Counted from the first letter of the stretch, positions 28,870-39,209 are shown. The stretch: 64,000 nucleotides of DNA from an uncultured Croceitalea sp. (GCA_947494805.1 CANLWK010000009.1:36359-100358); one strand, 5' to 3'. Numbers and translations: made by a program. The notes: a model not told the origin generated them from the letters alone.

Positions 28870-30000
28870 ATGTATCAATCTATTCTGAGGGCAATAACGG
28901 CATGTCTTCTTTTATCTTTCAACCTCTGTTTCACACAATCAACAGAAGTTCTCAAAAATCTACAAAGAGACTTTACTTCAATTACCGATGAGTACTTAAA
29001 CATCAATCCTGAGGCCACCGGGGTGATGTCCTCAGTTCATTTTCCCAACCATCCGATTTGGAAGTACAACTTGGGTTATGTTGGACGTGAAAAACAAAAA
29101 AGACTTACAGGCAATGAACTCTTTATCGCAGCGAGTATTACAAAAACATTTGTTGCCGCATGTATTCTTCAGCTTGAAGAAGAAGGTCTTCTCTCTATCG
29201 ACGATAAGGTAATAAAATACATTGATGCAGATACCATGAAAATGTTGACTGCATTCAAAGGAAAATCATATAAAAAAAAGGTAACAATAAAACACTTGTT
29301 AAATCATACCAGTGGTATTGTTGATTACTTGAACAATGGGCAAGTTCATTTGGATGCGTATACGAATAGACCAACAAAGAACTATTCACTGCAAGAACGA
29401 CTGAATTTTGCCATACTTCATGGAAAGGCAGCCGTAAAAATGGGGAAATATCATTATTCCAATACGAACTATATTCTTTTAGGATTGATTGCAGAGCATG
29501 TTGAAAACAATACAATTGCCAATATTGTACAAGAAAGAATAATAATTCCACTGGGATTAAAAAATACTTCTCTAAACCCCTCAAGTAAGAGCAGTACCAA
29601 AATGTTCAAAGGTTATTATAAAGACTGGGATTTAACCACCTTTACCCTCGAATTCAACAAAATGAACCCGGCTGGTGGAATACTCACTAACGTTGATGAC
29701 CTTAGGCTGTTTGCTAAAGCTTTGTTTGAAGGCCGACTTTTTCGTAGTCCCGCAACCTTGAACAAAATGTTGGAATTTCAAGCTGGTTATGGACTTGGGG
29801 TCATGCTATTTGAGAAATCAAAAAAAACTGGGCGTGTATTTGGCCACAGTGGCTTTGATCCAGGATATACTACATACTTAATTTACTTAGAAGATTTGGA
29901 CACGACTATAATAACTGTTATCAATCAATCTGAATTAAGAGTAAAAATGCCCGCTTTCTTGGTCGTTAAGCTCGTTGCTGCCATAAAAAAGGCCCTTTGA
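28870..30000 (+). CDS. Secreted serine hydrolase (beta-lactamase/PBP-like fold)
   Basis: 376 residues with signal peptide (to about FTQS). Active-site SxxK is SITK in AASITKTFVAA, the YxN motif is YSN in YHYSNTNYILLG, and the third motif is HSG in VFGHSGFDPGY in place of KTG. This is the class C / DD-peptidase-like family of esterases, D-aminopeptidases and carboxypeptidases; a true beta-lactamase role is unlikely. Slightly AT-rich. Periplasmic; substrate unknown. Confidence 0.85.
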   Translation: MYQSILRAITACLLLSFNLCFTQSTEVLKNLQRDFTSITDEYLNINPEATGVMSSVHFPNHPIWKYNLGYVGREKQKRLTGNELFIAASITKTFVAACILQLEEEGLLSIDDKVIKYIDADTMKMLTAFKGKSYKKKVTIKHLLNHTSGIVDYLNNGQVHLDAYTNRPTKNYSLQERLNFAILHGKAAVKMGKYHYSNTNYILLGLIAEHVENNTIANIVQERIIIPLGLKNTSLNPSSKSSTKMFKGYYKDWDLTTFTLEFNKMNPAGGILTNVDDLRLFAKALFEGRLFRSPATLNKMLEFQAGYGLGVMLFEKSKKTGRVFGHSGFDPGYTTYLIYLEDLDTTIITVINQSELRVKMPAFLVVKLVAAIKKAL

Positions 30001-30092
30001 GGTAATGTGTGATCTCAATTGTTAAAAAAATGCCAACGCCACCATCAAAAGTTTTTGTTTCTTTGTGAAAACAATAAACTTTTTTCCTTTTT

Positions 30093-30851
30093 ATGGAACT
30101 TCTTGGAATTGATATCGGTGGCTCGGGCATCAAAGGTGCTTTGGTAAACGCCGAAACTGGAGAAATGCTCACTGATAGATTTCGAATTCCCACTCCCAAA
30201 TCAAGAAAACCCGAAGCGATGGCCGAGGTCATCAAGCAAATCGTTGATCATTTTGATTATGAAGGACCTGTTGGGTGTGGTTTTCCGACCATTGTCAAAA
30301 ACGGGGTCTGCATGTCACCCGGAAACCTTGATGAAAGTTGGGTAGGCGTTAACATAGACGAATTGTTCACGGCAGCTACAGGTCATGAATTTACCGTAGT
30401 CAATGATGCAGATGCTGCAGGCTATGCCTCGATGAACTATGGTGTCGGAAAGGGCAAGGAAGGGTTGGTCATCATGATTACCATTGGAACAGGTCTTGGC
30501 AGTGGCGCTTTTTTTAATGGCAAACTGTTACCCAATTTTGAGCTGGGACAGATTCCATACAAAGGATATAAAAAAATAGAACTTTGGGCAGCAGCTTCTG
30601 CCAAAGAGCGCGAGAACCTTTCTTTTGAAAAATGGGGGAAGCGTTTCAATAAATTTTTAAAACTTGTGGAGACCATCGTGGCACCTGACCTTATTATCAT
30701 CGGTGGCGGTACTTCAAAAAAATGGAAAGAGTTCAACCACCTTATCGATATCGAAACTGATGTTGTAAAGGCTGAACTTATGAACCACGCGGGTATCATA
30801 GGTGCTGCTGTTGCGTGTTTACGTGAACATCACCACGGGCATTTGAGTTAA
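30093..30851 (+). CDS. ppgK: Polyphosphate glucokinase-like ROK kinase
   Basis: 252 residues. Phosphorylates glucose, probably with polyphosphate and/or ATP. The phosphate-1 loop is GIDIGGSGIKGALV (residues 5-18), followed by VGCGFPTIVKNGV, VVNDADAAGYA with the catalytic Asp, and the sugar/ATP loop MITIGTGLGSGAFF. The short length, the GIDIGGSGIK start and FELGQI match the PPGK subgroup of ROK kinases. Single gene; two 74-bp repeats follow directly. Confidence 0.85.
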   Translation: MELLGIDIGGSGIKGALVNAETGEMLTDRFRIPTPKSRKPEAMAEVIKQIVDHFDYEGPVGCGFPTIVKNGVCMSPGNLDESWVGVNIDELFTAATGHEFTVVNDADAAGYASMNYGVGKGKEGLVIMITIGTGLGSGAFFNGKLLPNFELGQIPYKGYKKIELWAAASAKERENLSFEKWGKRFNKFLKLVETIVAPDLIIIGGGTSKKWKEFNHLIDIETDVVKAELMNHAGIIGAAVACLREHHHGHLS

Positions 30852-30858
30852 TTTATAA

Positions 30859-30932
30859 TGTCATTCCAAATTTAATTTGGAATCCATCACCATTATAAAC
30901 TATTGTGGATTCCTGCCTTCGCAGGAATGACA
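30859..30932. repeat. 74-bp palindromic intergenic repeat, copy 1
   Basis: Starts TGTCATTCC and ends GGAATGACA (inverted ends). Inside are two hairpins: ATTCCAAA/TTTGGAAT and ATTCCTGC/GCAGGAAT. REP/MITE-like element between ppgK and the 3' end of typA; a second copy follows 36 bases later. Confidence 0.85.
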
Positions 30933-30968
30933 GACCAAAATTCCAATAGGGATAATTTAATGCTAAAG

Positions 30969-31042
30969 TGTCATTCCAAATTTAGTTTGGAATCCATCAC
31001 CACCATAACCTACTGTGGATTCCTGCCTTCGCAGGAATGACA
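30969..31042. repeat. 74-bp palindromic intergenic repeat, copy 2
   Basis: Same length and layout as copy 1, with a few substitutions (for example TTTAGTTTGG for TTTAATTTGG and a changed central stretch) and identical end hairpins. Same orientation, forming a tandem pair. May also end transcription of the convergent ppgK and typA. Confidence 0.85.
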
Positions 31043-31105
31043 AAAAACCTGTGAAGTCTTGAAAAACAACACAGGTTCAATTACTTATATATTCTTAAAA
31101 CTTAC

Positions 31106-32905
31106 TTACGTAATCTTATTACGCTTGCGACCCACTTCTTTCAAAAAGATTTTACGTAATCTAAGATAGCTGGGCGTTACCTCAACATACTCATCTTTTT
31201 GAATGTACTCCAACGCCTCTTCCAACGAGAATTTAATGGCTGGAACAATTTTGGCCTTATCATCTGCACCAGCGGAGCGCACGTTTGAAAGCTTTTTCGT
31301 TTTCGTCACATTGACCGTCATATCATCTTGACGTGAATTCTCACCAATGACCTGACCTTCGTAGATGTCTTCTCCCGGGTCGATAAAAAACTTACCGCGG
31401 TCTTGTAATTTATCTATCGAATAAGGAATCGCAGTTCCGTTTTCCATTGAAACCAAAGAACCGTTCAAACGTTGGGCAATATCACCTTTCAAGGGTTGAT
31501 ACTCCAAAAATCGGTGTGCCATGATAGCTTCACCTGCTGTGGCCGTCAACAGTTGGTTTCTAAGGCCTATGATTCCTCTTGATGGAATAATGAACTCGCA
31601 AAGCATACGAGAACCTTTGGCTTCCATACTTGTCATCTCACCTTTTCGAATCGATACCATTTCAACCGCTTTACCTGAAACCTCTTCTGGCAGATCAATG
31701 GTCAAGTGCTCTACTGGTTCACATTTGACACCATCAACTTCTTTGATAATTACCTGTGGTTGCCCTATCTGTAATTCATATCCTTCACGGCGCATGGTCT
31801 CAATTAAGACAGAAAGGTGCAGTACTCCACGACCAAAGACCATGAATTTATCAGCGCTATCCGTCTCTTCAACACGAAGTGCCAAGTTCTTCTCCAATTC
31901 TTTTTCCAAACGTTCTTTGATATGACGTGAGGTAACAAACTTACCATCTTTACCAAAAAATGGGCTATCGTTTATGGTGAACAACATGCTCATCGTTGGT
32001 TCATCAATGGCAATTGTCTTTAACTTCTCAGGATGCTCTAAATCAGCAACGGTATCGCCTATTTCAAAACCTTCCATACCAACAATGGCACAAATATCCC
32101 CTGTTTTGACCTCCTGTACCTTTTGACGGCCCAAGCCTTCAAAGGTAAATAGTTCTTTAATCTTTGATTTAACAATGGTCCCATCACGTTTTACCAATGC
32201 TATTTGTTGTCCTTCCTTTAAACTACCGCGGGTCAAACGACCGATTGCGATACGCCCAGTAAATGATGAAAAATCCAATGAGGTAATCAACATTTGCGTG
32301 GTGCCCTCATCTGGCTTGAATTCGGGTACATGGTCAATGACCATATCCAATAACGGTTCAATGTTCTCTGTTTGTTTTTGCCAATCTTCGCTCATCCAGT
32401 TTTGTTTGGCCGAACCATAAACGGTAGGGAAATCCAACTGCCATTCTTCAGCGCCCAACTCGAACATCAAATCAAAAACCTTCTCATGAACTTCTTCAGG
32501 GGTGCAGTTTTCTTTGTCCACTTTATTGATGACCACACAAGGTTTCAAGCCCAAATCAATGGCCTTTTGTAACACAAAACGCGTTTGGGGCATGGGACCT
32601 TCAAAAGCATCGACCAACAACAAAACTCCGTCTGCCATGTTCAGTACACGTTCCACCTCACCACCAAAGTCGGCGTGACCAGGGGTATCGATAATATTGA
32701 TTTTGGTGTCTTTATAGATTACGGACACGTTCTTTGAAACAATGGTAATACCACGTTCACGTTCTAGATCATTGTTATCTAAAATCAAATCACCTTTGTT
32801 CTCGTTTTCACGAAACAATTGGCAGTGGTACATGATTTTGTCTACCAGGGTTGTTTTACCGTGGTCAACGTGTGCAATAATGGCAATATTCTTGATTTTG
32901 GACAT
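31106..32905 (-). CDS. typA: Translational GTPase TypA/BipA
   Basis: 599 residues. Ribosome-associated GTPase used under stress and in 50S assembly. G1 [13 protein letters not shown] (about residues 11-23), switch [13 protein letters not shown]3 [16 protein letters not shown]4 NKVDKEN. The C-terminal TypA-specific part includes [20 protein letters not shown] and a basic tail ([14 protein letters not shown]-like). Normal length. Single gene on the - strand with the repeats downstream. Confidence 0.96.
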   Translation of the reverse strand: MSKIKNIAIIAHVDHGKTTLVDKIMYHCQLFRENENKGDLILDNNDLERERGITIVSKNVSVIYKDTKINIIDTPGHADFGGEVERVLNMADGVLLLVDAFEGPMPQTRFVLQKAIDLGLKPCVVINKVDKENCTPEEVHEKVFDLMFELGAEEWQLDFPTVYGSAKQNWMSEDWQKQTENIEPLLDMVIDHVPEFKPDEGTTQMLITSLDFSSFTGRIAIGRLTRGSLKEGQQIALVKRDGTIVKSKIKELFTFEGLGRQKVQEVKTGDICAIVGMEGFEIGDTVADLEHPEKLKTIAIDEPTMSMLFTINDSPFFGKDGKFVTSRHIKERLEKELEKNLALRVEETDSADKFMVFGRGVLHLSVLIETMRREGYELQIGQPQVIIKEVDGVKCEPVEHLTIDLPEEVSGKAVEMVSIRKGEMTSMEAKGSRMLCEFIIPSRGIIGLRNQLLTATAGEAIMAHRFLEYQPLKGDIAQRLNGSLVSMENGTAIPYSIDKLQDRGKFFIDPGEDIYEGQVIGENSRQDDMTVNVTKTKKLSNVRSAGADDKAKIVPAIKFSLEEALEYIQKDEYVEVTPSYLRLRKIFLKEVGRKRNKIT

Positions 32906-32995
32906 AACCTAGATTTTAAGCGCGCAAAGATACTGCTTATTTCGGGGTATTGAACAAGAGTTATGTTATTTTTATCTTATTGATTTTGAGCAAGT

Positions 32996-33541
32996 TTACT
33001 TATTCTTACGACCGCTTTTCAAAACCCAACCAATTTTTGCGGCCAAAAGCAATCCGAATCCACTTTCAAAATCATCTTTGAAGTATGCCGGGCCCGCTTC
33101 AAGGCGAAATTGAAAGCCTTTTGGTGCCGTTCGCTGAATACCATATACTACACCAAAGGCGAATACAGTTTCCGTATCCAGATCCCCGACGACGGCATTA
33201 CCATCTTGAAAGGCCACAGTTGGCGCCAGATAGTTTCCACTGTTTCCGTCAATACGCTTGCCCTTTCTAAGCCTTCTGTCAAAGTTCAGGTAGTTTCTGT
33301 ATTGTAAACGACCAATGGGATACAACCCAAACCCATCTTCAAAAAAATCAGATTCACGATATTGAAAGCCAAAAGTCAGTTCAGCTGTTAAGGTCGAGTT
33401 TTCTGCAATACCTCCTTCGTATGTAACTCCGGGCAGCAAAATACCTACGGTCCATTGGTTGTTCTCTACTTTGAAGTCGGTTTGCGCGGAAGCATCTAAA
33501 AATGAGGCCAGTGTCAATAGAAAAAGAAGTGCTTTTTTCAT
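32996..33541 (-). CDS. Small outer-membrane-like protein, paralogue family A (1)
   Basis: 181 residues with a signal peptide (MKKALLFLLTLASFLDASAQ). Predicted strand-rich barrel with the pattern TVGILLPGVTYEGGIAENST, RLRKGKRIDGNSGNYLAPTV, VVYGIQRTAPKGFQFRLEAG and a C-terminal AAKIGWVLKS. It shares this framework with the proteins at 33625-34206 and 38652-39209. Function unknown. Confidence 0.78.
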   Translation of the reverse strand: MKKALLFLLTLASFLDASAQTDFKVENNQWTVGILLPGVTYEGGIAENSTLTAELTFGFQYRESDFFEDGFGLYPIGRLQYRNYLNFDRRLRKGKRIDGNSGNYLAPTVAFQDGNAVVGDLDTETVFAFGVVYGIQRTAPKGFQFRLEAGPAYFKDDFESGFGLLLAAKIGWVLKSGRKNK

Positions 33542-33624
33542 CAGTGTTTGATTATTTTTTGGTTATGCCATAACCTATCAAACATTGGACCAAACCTAAA
33601 AAAACAAAAAGTAAACCGAACTTC

Positions 33625-34206
33625 CTAATCCGTTTTAAAATAGGCGGTCTTTTGTTTTCGCTTTGTGGCCACCCAACCTATTCGTAGTTTCAATATGGGC
33701 CCGACCCCAGATGGAATACCATCACCCAAGTAGTAGCCCACACCTGTGGAAACATCAAAACTTAAGCCCTTATCATAGGTGCGCTGAATACCATAAATAA
33801 GTCCGTAATAGCCAATATTGAAGTCATTTGAGGGTATATCGGTTAAAATAATAAACTGGTTGAAAAATATGGAACGAGCAAAACCGATGTAATTACCCGA
33901 ATTGCCCGCAATAAACTTATCCATTCTTATTCTTCGATTTAAATTATGATATAGGCGATACTCAGCGTTCACAGCAAGACCTAAAGCATATCCCTCTTTG
34001 TAATAGGCAAATCCGAGTCCGGTTCCACCATAGACAGTTTGATTTTTAAAAAGACCTATTTCAAAATCAATTCCTGGGCTTAGCAGATTAAACCGTATCT
34101 GATAGGGTTCAACGATTTTTGGTTCAGAACCACGTTCACTGAATAATTGTGAGAAAAGGGATAAGGGTGCTAAAAAAAGTAAGGTGTAGAGGTAGAATTT
34201 TTTCAA
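33625..34206 (-). CDS. Small outer-membrane-like protein, paralogue family A (2)
   Basis: 193 residues with signal peptide (to about LFSQ). Same framework as the preceding paralogue: IRFNLLSPGIDFEIGLFKNQ, FIAGNSGNYIGFARS, LIYGIQRTYDKGLSFDVSTG, LKLRIGWVATKRKQK. Its start region overlaps nothing and the TonB-type receptor gene ends 77 bases upstream, so all three - strand genes may be read together. Confidence 0.76.
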   Translation of the reverse strand: MKKFYLYTLLFLAPLSLFSQLFSERGSEPKIVEPYQIRFNLLSPGIDFEIGLFKNQTVYGGTGLGFAYYKEGYALGLAVNAEYRLYHNLNRRIRMDKFIAGNSGNYIGFARSIFFNQFIILTDIPSNDFNIGYYGLIYGIQRTYDKGLSFDVSTGVGYYLGDGIPSGVGPILKLRIGWVATKRKQKTAYFKTD

Positions 34207-34283
34207 GCCTGATCGTTTTTTGATTATTCAAACATATCGTTTCAAAAAATAAATCTGCACTACTTTTAATTTTAATTAACACC

Positions 34284-36683
34284 TCAGTTCCCAATTCTCT
34301 TCTTTTCATCTTCAAGACCTGTTTTGCGCTTTCTTGCCTTTTTGATTTCATTGCGACCAAAGTCATAGGTCAGCCCAAATGCCACTTGTCTACTGTCGCT
34401 TCCTCCACTACCATCGATGAACAGGTCACCAAATTGGGTAGTACCTTTCCATGGAATCGTGTACAAAATGTCATTGAAGGCCAACCTTGCCGTAAGCTTG
34501 TCATCAAAATACTTTTTCTGAAACGCCAGGTTCAACGAACCCAAAGCCCTTGTTTGGTAGGTACCGCCCCAAACGGTAGGTGAATTGTACCATCCTGAAA
34601 CCTCCATACGCAGGCCCTTTGGCAAGGTAAAGGTGTTTTGCGCATAAAAACTTAGCGTTTCTTGCTTAACTGACAGAAATTCAGGACTATTCGCCTTAAA
34701 ACTGCTGACATAAGCATTGAGACTGAAATAGAGGTTCCACCATTCACTAATTTTCTTCGGGTACGAGATGCCAAAATTAACAATCTCATTATCGGCCACA
34801 TTTCTGGTAGTGATAAAATTCCGGCCATTTGGTTCAGCAACCGTAACCTGGGCAAAAAAATCTGATATATAGGTGTAACTGATCGAGGTTGTCAATCGAT
34901 AATTAAACGTGTGTGATAGTTTGAGGTTATCGGTATACTGGGGTTGCAAAAATGGGTTGCCCTTTCGAAACGACAGCTCGTTAAGCACATACTCAAACGG
35001 ATTCAGAGACTGATAATTGGGTCGCTGTATGCGCTTGCTATAGGTCAGGGCGAATTGATTTTTTCTATTGAGTTGATAGGTTAATCCCCCTGAAGGAAAG
35101 AAATCCACATAATTGCGCTCTACCCGTGCATCTTCACTTTGTTGCGTACTTACAAGATTGCCATCAGAGATTGTATTCTCCATACGAAGCCCGGCCTGAA
35201 CGTTCCACTTTCCTTTTTTGACGTTGTAATTGATGTAAGCGGCATTGATGGTTTCATCATAGTCAAACTGGTTACTTTCCATTTCATTGAATATGTCACG
35301 CCCACTAACCCTATTAAAGAAGTCAAAGGTGTTCTCTGTATTGACCATCGAAAATTTTACGCCCAAGCCCAGTTTTCCCTTAAACAAATTTTGCTCATAA
35401 TCTGCCTTAAAAGTTGCTATTGAAATAGCAATGGGTGTATTTTGACTTGTGATATTCTCTCTAATAATTTGCGACTCATCGCCATTGAAGTAAGTGTTTG
35501 GCTGCAAAGCAGTTCGGTCACTGTCGTACTTGCCATAATCCAAATCAACATTTAAAGCGTGGCCCAAGGTATCGACATAGCGATAGTTGATATTGGCATT
35601 TATGTTGTACGAAGTATTGGTATTTCTGGTATCGGTTACCAAAACGCTATCGTTCACTGTTGTTCCGATTGGCCGAATAGGTGTTCTTGAGAGATTTTCA
35701 CTAAATGAATTATTGAAATTACCATTGACGATTGCCCCCAAGGTACTCTTTGGTGAAGCATAAAAGTCATACCCCAATTTTACATTGTTACTGTTTCTAT
35801 CATAAACACTGTTCGTGCGGGCACCGAAGAATGTTCCTGCCTGGTTACGAAGTAGATTGATAAATCCGGTACTTTTACCAAAACGATTGCTGTACGTACC
35901 GTATAGATTTCCTTTTTTGCCCCTAGAGTTAAAGTTTACACTGGTATTTGTTCGCAAAAAATCACCAACAGTGGCACCCGATGTAATGGAACCATTGGTA
36001 CCTAAACTCTTATCTTTTTTAAGTTTGATATTGATAATGCCCGCATTACCGGCTGCATCGTATTTAGATGATGGTTGTGTTATAATTTCAACCGATGCAA
36101 TATCTGTCGCCTGAAGGCTCTCTAGGTAGTTGATCAAATCTTCACCTTGTAATACCGATAACTTGTCATCTATAAATATTTGCACTCCCGTTTTCCCCTC
36201 GACAATGATGCCACCGCTGTTATCAACAATGACACCAGGGGCTTTTCGCAATAGTTCAAAAGCACTTGTCCCCGTGGCATTTATGGTGTTCTCAACATTG
36301 AAAACCGTTTTATCGGCCAATACTTGCACCATGGGCTTTTCGGCAATTACAGTAACCTCTTCTAAGTTTTCGGCCAATATGGCCAACGTGATTACGCCCA
36401 GATCTACGTTTGTAGCTTCATAATTAAGGTTGACCTGATAATCGGCAAAACCCAAATTGGTAATGTTCAGTTTAAAACTGCCCGACGGTGGATTCTTTAT
36501 TTCAAAGATGCCCTGTTCATCGGTGATTACGGCCTTTACCAAAGTAGAGTCACTTTGTTGATTTAAGGTTACTGCGGCAAAGGGGACCGCCTCTTGCGTT
36601 TCAGAAACAACCTTGCCCCTAATGGATTGTGCACTTAAAGTCAGTCCCAAGCCAAATAAAATAAATGTAAATACAGTTTTCAT
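34284..36683 (-). CDS. TonB-dependent-type outer-membrane receptor (OMP_b-brl_3)
   Basis: 799 residues. Signal peptide, then a CarboxypepD_reg-like beta domain (about 20-100: IRGKVVSETQEAVPFAAVTL, DEQGIFEIKN). A plug domain follows (about 120-225: FELLRKAPGVIVDNSGG, ASVEIITQPSSKYDAAGNAG), then a long barrel ending DSRQVAFGLTYDFGRNE with an unusual basic C-terminal tail of about 20 residues (KKARKRKTGLEDEKKR). This group imports or modifies unknown ligands. It stands divergent to a LytS/LytTR pair that may control it. Confidence 0.85.
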   Translation of the reverse strand: MKTVFTFILFGLGLTLSAQSIRGKVVSETQEAVPFAAVTLNQQSDSTLVKAVITDEQGIFEIKNPPSGSFKLNITNLGFADYQVNLNYEATNVDLGVITLAILAENLEEVTVIAEKPMVQVLADKTVFNVENTINATGTSAFELLRKAPGVIVDNSGGIIVEGKTGVQIFIDDKLSVLQGEDLINYLESLQATDIASVEIITQPSSKYDAAGNAGIINIKLKKDKSLGTNGSITSGATVGDFLRTNTSVNFNSRGKKGNLYGTYSNRFGKSTGFINLLRNQAGTFFGARTNSVYDRNSNNVKLGYDFYASPKSTLGAIVNGNFNNSFSENLSRTPIRPIGTTVNDSVLVTDTRNTNTSYNINANINYRYVDTLGHALNVDLDYGKYDSDRTALQPNTYFNGDESQIIRENITSQNTPIAISIATFKADYEQNLFKGKLGLGVKFSMVNTENTFDFFNRVSGRDIFNEMESNQFDYDETINAAYINYNVKKGKWNVQAGLRMENTISDGNLVSTQQSEDARVERNYVDFFPSGGLTYQLNRKNQFALTYSKRIQRPNYQSLNPFEYVLNELSFRKGNPFLQPQYTDNLKLSHTFNYRLTTSISYTYISDFFAQVTVAEPNGRNFITTRNVADNEIVNFGISYPKKISEWWNLYFSLNAYVSSFKANSPEFLSVKQETLSFYAQNTFTLPKGLRMEVSGWYNSPTVWGGTYQTRALGSLNLAFQKKYFDDKLTARLAFNDILYTIPWKGTTQFGDLFIDGSGGSDSRQVAFGLTYDFGRNEIKKARKRKTGLEDEKKRIGN

Positions 36684-36869
36684 GATGATGCATTGTTTGA
36701 TTATGGCTCAAAATTGAAACATTCACCACGGGTTAGAAATGGGAACCCGATGAATTGACCAATAGCCTGCTCAATGGACCGGACCATTCAACTGCATATA
36801 GGACCATCCGTCTGAAATTGAGATTACGAATTGTGATATCTTTTTATCTTGCTTAAAAAAGAATCCATC

Positions 36870-37928
36870 ATGGACAAAAAGTGGTTTTTAGGTTTAAAAA
36901 GAAAGGAAGTATTGGCCTTTGTATTGTTCTATTTTTTCTTTGCCACCTTGTACTACGTTACACTTTGGATAAATCAAGGAGGGCTAAATAATACCGATGA
37001 GGCCTTCTTCAGTTTTGTTAAGTATCTAGACATGTGCGGACTTCAGTACAGTGTTTTTCTGCTTTTCACTTTACCAATATGGTATCTGATTTTTCGACAA
37101 TTTCAATCTAAAAAACTGTATTTACGCCTATTGTTGCATTTCATCACATTGCCAATTTTTGTTTTCGGCACACAAAAAACCTATTACTGGCTATCTGATT
37201 TGGCAGGCTTTTATCATTTAGAGGGAAGAGCTGCTATCTGGGATGTTTATATTCCGGCATTGTTTTATCTTTTACAATTTGGCATCTTTCATGCCTATGA
37301 ACACTATAAAGAAAACCAACGCAAACTAATTTTAGAGGGAGAACTGCGCCAAGCGGCCCTCAAAAGTGAACTCGCTGCCATCAAGGCACAATTGAACCCA
37401 CACTTTTTGTATAATGTATTCAACACCATCAATGCATCGGTTCCGGCAGAAAACGAACGGACCCGAAATATGATTGCACAGTTATCCGATCTGTTCCGTT
37501 ATCAATTGCGGGCCTCAAAGACCGACATTGTGACCTTAGAGGAAGAATTGGAATTTGTCAAAAAGTATCTCGATTTAGAGAAAGAACGTTTTAAAGAACG
37601 CTTACATATCGATATCAAGGTATCGAAAGACCTCATGAGCGAAAAAATTCCACCTATGTTGTTGCAGCCTTTGGTAGAGAATTCGGTAAAGCACGGTCTG
37701 GCAAGTTTGATTGAAGGCGGCACAATATCCATTTACATTTTTAAGGAGGAAGGAAAACTCAAGTTCGAAATATCAGATACCGGTGTCGGAATCAAGAACA
37801 AACAAAACGTGTTTGATAAAGGTGTCGGTTTGACCAACACCAGGCTTCGATTGCAAAAAATGTATCAGAGCCAATTAGAACTGTTGGACAACTCGCCAAA
37901 GGGCCTTACTATAAAATTTGCCATATGA
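36870..37928 (+). CDS. LytS-type sensor histidine kinase
   Basis: 352 residues from ATG 36870; an upstream TTG is possible. Four N-terminal transmembrane helices (about residues 8-140), a short coiled linker, then the His_kinase domain: H-box IKAQLNPHFLYNVFNTI with the phospho-acceptor His, N-box MLLQPLVENSVKHGL and G-box ISDTGVGI. Forms a two-component pair with the next gene (4-base overlap ATGA). Signal unknown. The TonB-type receptor is divergent across 186 bases. Confidence 0.9.
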   Translation: MDKKWFLGLKRKEVLAFVLFYFFFATLYYVTLWINQGGLNNTDEAFFSFVKYLDMCGLQYSVFLLFTLPIWYLIFRQFQSKKLYLRLLLHFITLPIFVFGTQKTYYWLSDLAGFYHLEGRAAIWDVYIPALFYLLQFGIFHAYEHYKENQRKLILEGELRQAALKSELAAIKAQLNPHFLYNVFNTINASVPAENERTRNMIAQLSDLFRYQLRASKTDIVTLEEELEFVKKYLDLEKERFKERLHIDIKVSKDLMSEKIPPMLLQPLVENSVKHGLASLIEGGTISIYIFKEEGKLKFEISDTGVGIKNKQNVFDKGVGLTNTRLRLQKMYQSQLELLDNSPKGLTIKFAI

Positions 37929-38647
37929 AAAAAGTATTGATTGCTGATGATGAGGAGTCGGGGCGTATTTTAATAAAAGAGTACCTGAAAGATTTTCCTG
38001 ATCTGGTGCTACTGACCCAGGTCAATAACGGTGTTGACGCTATTACCGAAATCAATCGCTTTAAACCCGATTTGGTTTTTTTAGATATTCAAATGCCCGG
38101 TAAAACAGGGTTTGAGGTTTTGGGACATTTAGAGGAAATACCTCAAATCATCTTTTCAACCGCCTACGATCAATATGCCCTACAGGCCTTTGAAGTACAT
38201 GCGGTAGATTATTTGTTAAAACCCTATACCAAAGAACGTTTTAGAAAAGCCATAGAACGTTTAGAATCGGGCAACAACGATCTATCAACGCTCGCCCAAA
38301 GCGTTTTAATGGATAAAGAAGACTATCCACAACGGGTACTGGTACAACAGAACAAAAAGTTGATAACTATTGCGGTAGCTGATATCATCTGGATCGAAGC
38401 CTATGGCGATTATTCAAAACTGCATACTGAAAACGCAACATTTGTCAGTAATTATGGAATTTCAGGTTTGGAAGAAAAACTCAACCCTGCCTCTTTTCTA
38501 CGCGTACATCGGTCATCAATAATTAACATTGAAAAAGTACAAGAGCTTCATAAATATGGTAAAAGTTATGATGTTACCATGCACAACAGTGATGTAGTAC
38601 GCGTCAGTCGGGGGTATATGGATAGCATAAAAAAGATAATGTTTTAA
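37925..38647 (+). CDS. LytTR-type response regulator
   Basis: 240 residues. Receiver domain 1-120 with acidic pocket DDEE and phospho-acceptor Asp in LVFLDIQMPGKTGFEVL, switch Thr/Ser in IIFSTAYDQYA and Lys in YLLKPY. The C-terminal LytTR DNA-binding domain (about 140-240) has IWIEAYGDYSKLHT, FLRVHRSSIINIEKV and VVRVSRGYMDSIKK. It overlaps its kinase by 4 bases. Likely targets include the divergent receptor gene and perhaps the small paralogues around it (inference from position). Confidence 0.92.
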   Translation: MKKVLIADDEESGRILIKEYLKDFPDLVLLTQVNNGVDAITEINRFKPDLVFLDIQMPGKTGFEVLGHLEEIPQIIFSTAYDQYALQAFEVHAVDYLLKPYTKERFRKAIERLESGNNDLSTLAQSVLMDKEDYPQRVLVQQNKKLITIAVADIIWIEAYGDYSKLHTENATFVSNYGISGLEEKLNPASFLRVHRSSIINIEKVQELHKYGKSYDVTMHNSDVVRVSRGYMDSIKKIMF

Positions 38648-38651
38648 GCGA

Positions 38652-39209
38652 TTATTTGCCCACGCACCAACGCTTTTCACTTACGATCCAACCGATACTT
38701 AAATTCACTACGGGATAGATTCCCCCATTGAACGGTCCTACATAATAGGCAGCTCCGGCATCCACTGAAAAACTAAGACCTGAATTATAACTGCGCTGGA
38801 GCCCATACACCAAGCCTCCATACCCGTGCACACCATCGACCAATTCGCCATTGACGACACGGGCATCAGGTGAGAGTGCAGCCACAGTTGGCGCAATATA
38901 ATTGGCCGAATTGCCATAGGTCTGCCTGCGGTTTCTGAAGCGTTGATTGAAATTATGGTAGAATCGGGTCTGTAAAGTAACTGCTGGAAAGAACTCCAGA
39001 TTGTCATAGGGTTCAGCTAAGGCAGGGTCCAATGCCAGTTGCCAAGCTGCACGAATGTTCAAGGTTTGGTTGACACCAATGCCCATTTCATATTCTAGAC
39101 CCGGATTGACAACATTGATTTTCCATTGGCGCAGTTCGCAGTTTTTGCCAAACTGTGCATACAAACAGCATACCGATAATAAGCAACCTAAAAGAATGAA
39201 ATTTCGCAC
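38652..39209 (-). CDS. Small outer-membrane-like protein, paralogue family A (3)
   Basis: 185 residues with a short signal peptide (MRNFILLGCLLSVCCLYAQ). Same framework as the proteins at 32996 and 33625: INVVNPGLEYEMGIGVNQTL, QTYGNSANYIAPTVAALS, LVYGLQRSYNSGLSFSVDAG, VNLSIGWIVSEKR. It converges on the response regulator with only 4 bases between stops. Confidence 0.76.
   Translation of the reverse strand: MRNFILLGCLLSVCCLYAQFGKNCELRQWKINVVNPGLEYEMGIGVNQTLNIRAAWQLALDPALAEPYDNLEFFPAVTLQTRFYHNFNQRFRNRRQTYGNSANYIAPTVAALSPDARVVNGELVDGVHGYGGLVYGLQRSYNSGLSFSVDAGAAYYVGPFNGGIYPVVNLSIGWIVSEKRWCVGK

Noticed and set aside
28870-30000. Antibiotic-resistance beta-lactamase
   Set aside because: SITK/YSN/HSG motifs fit the broad serine hydrolase family; HSG instead of KTG and the setting give no support for resistance.
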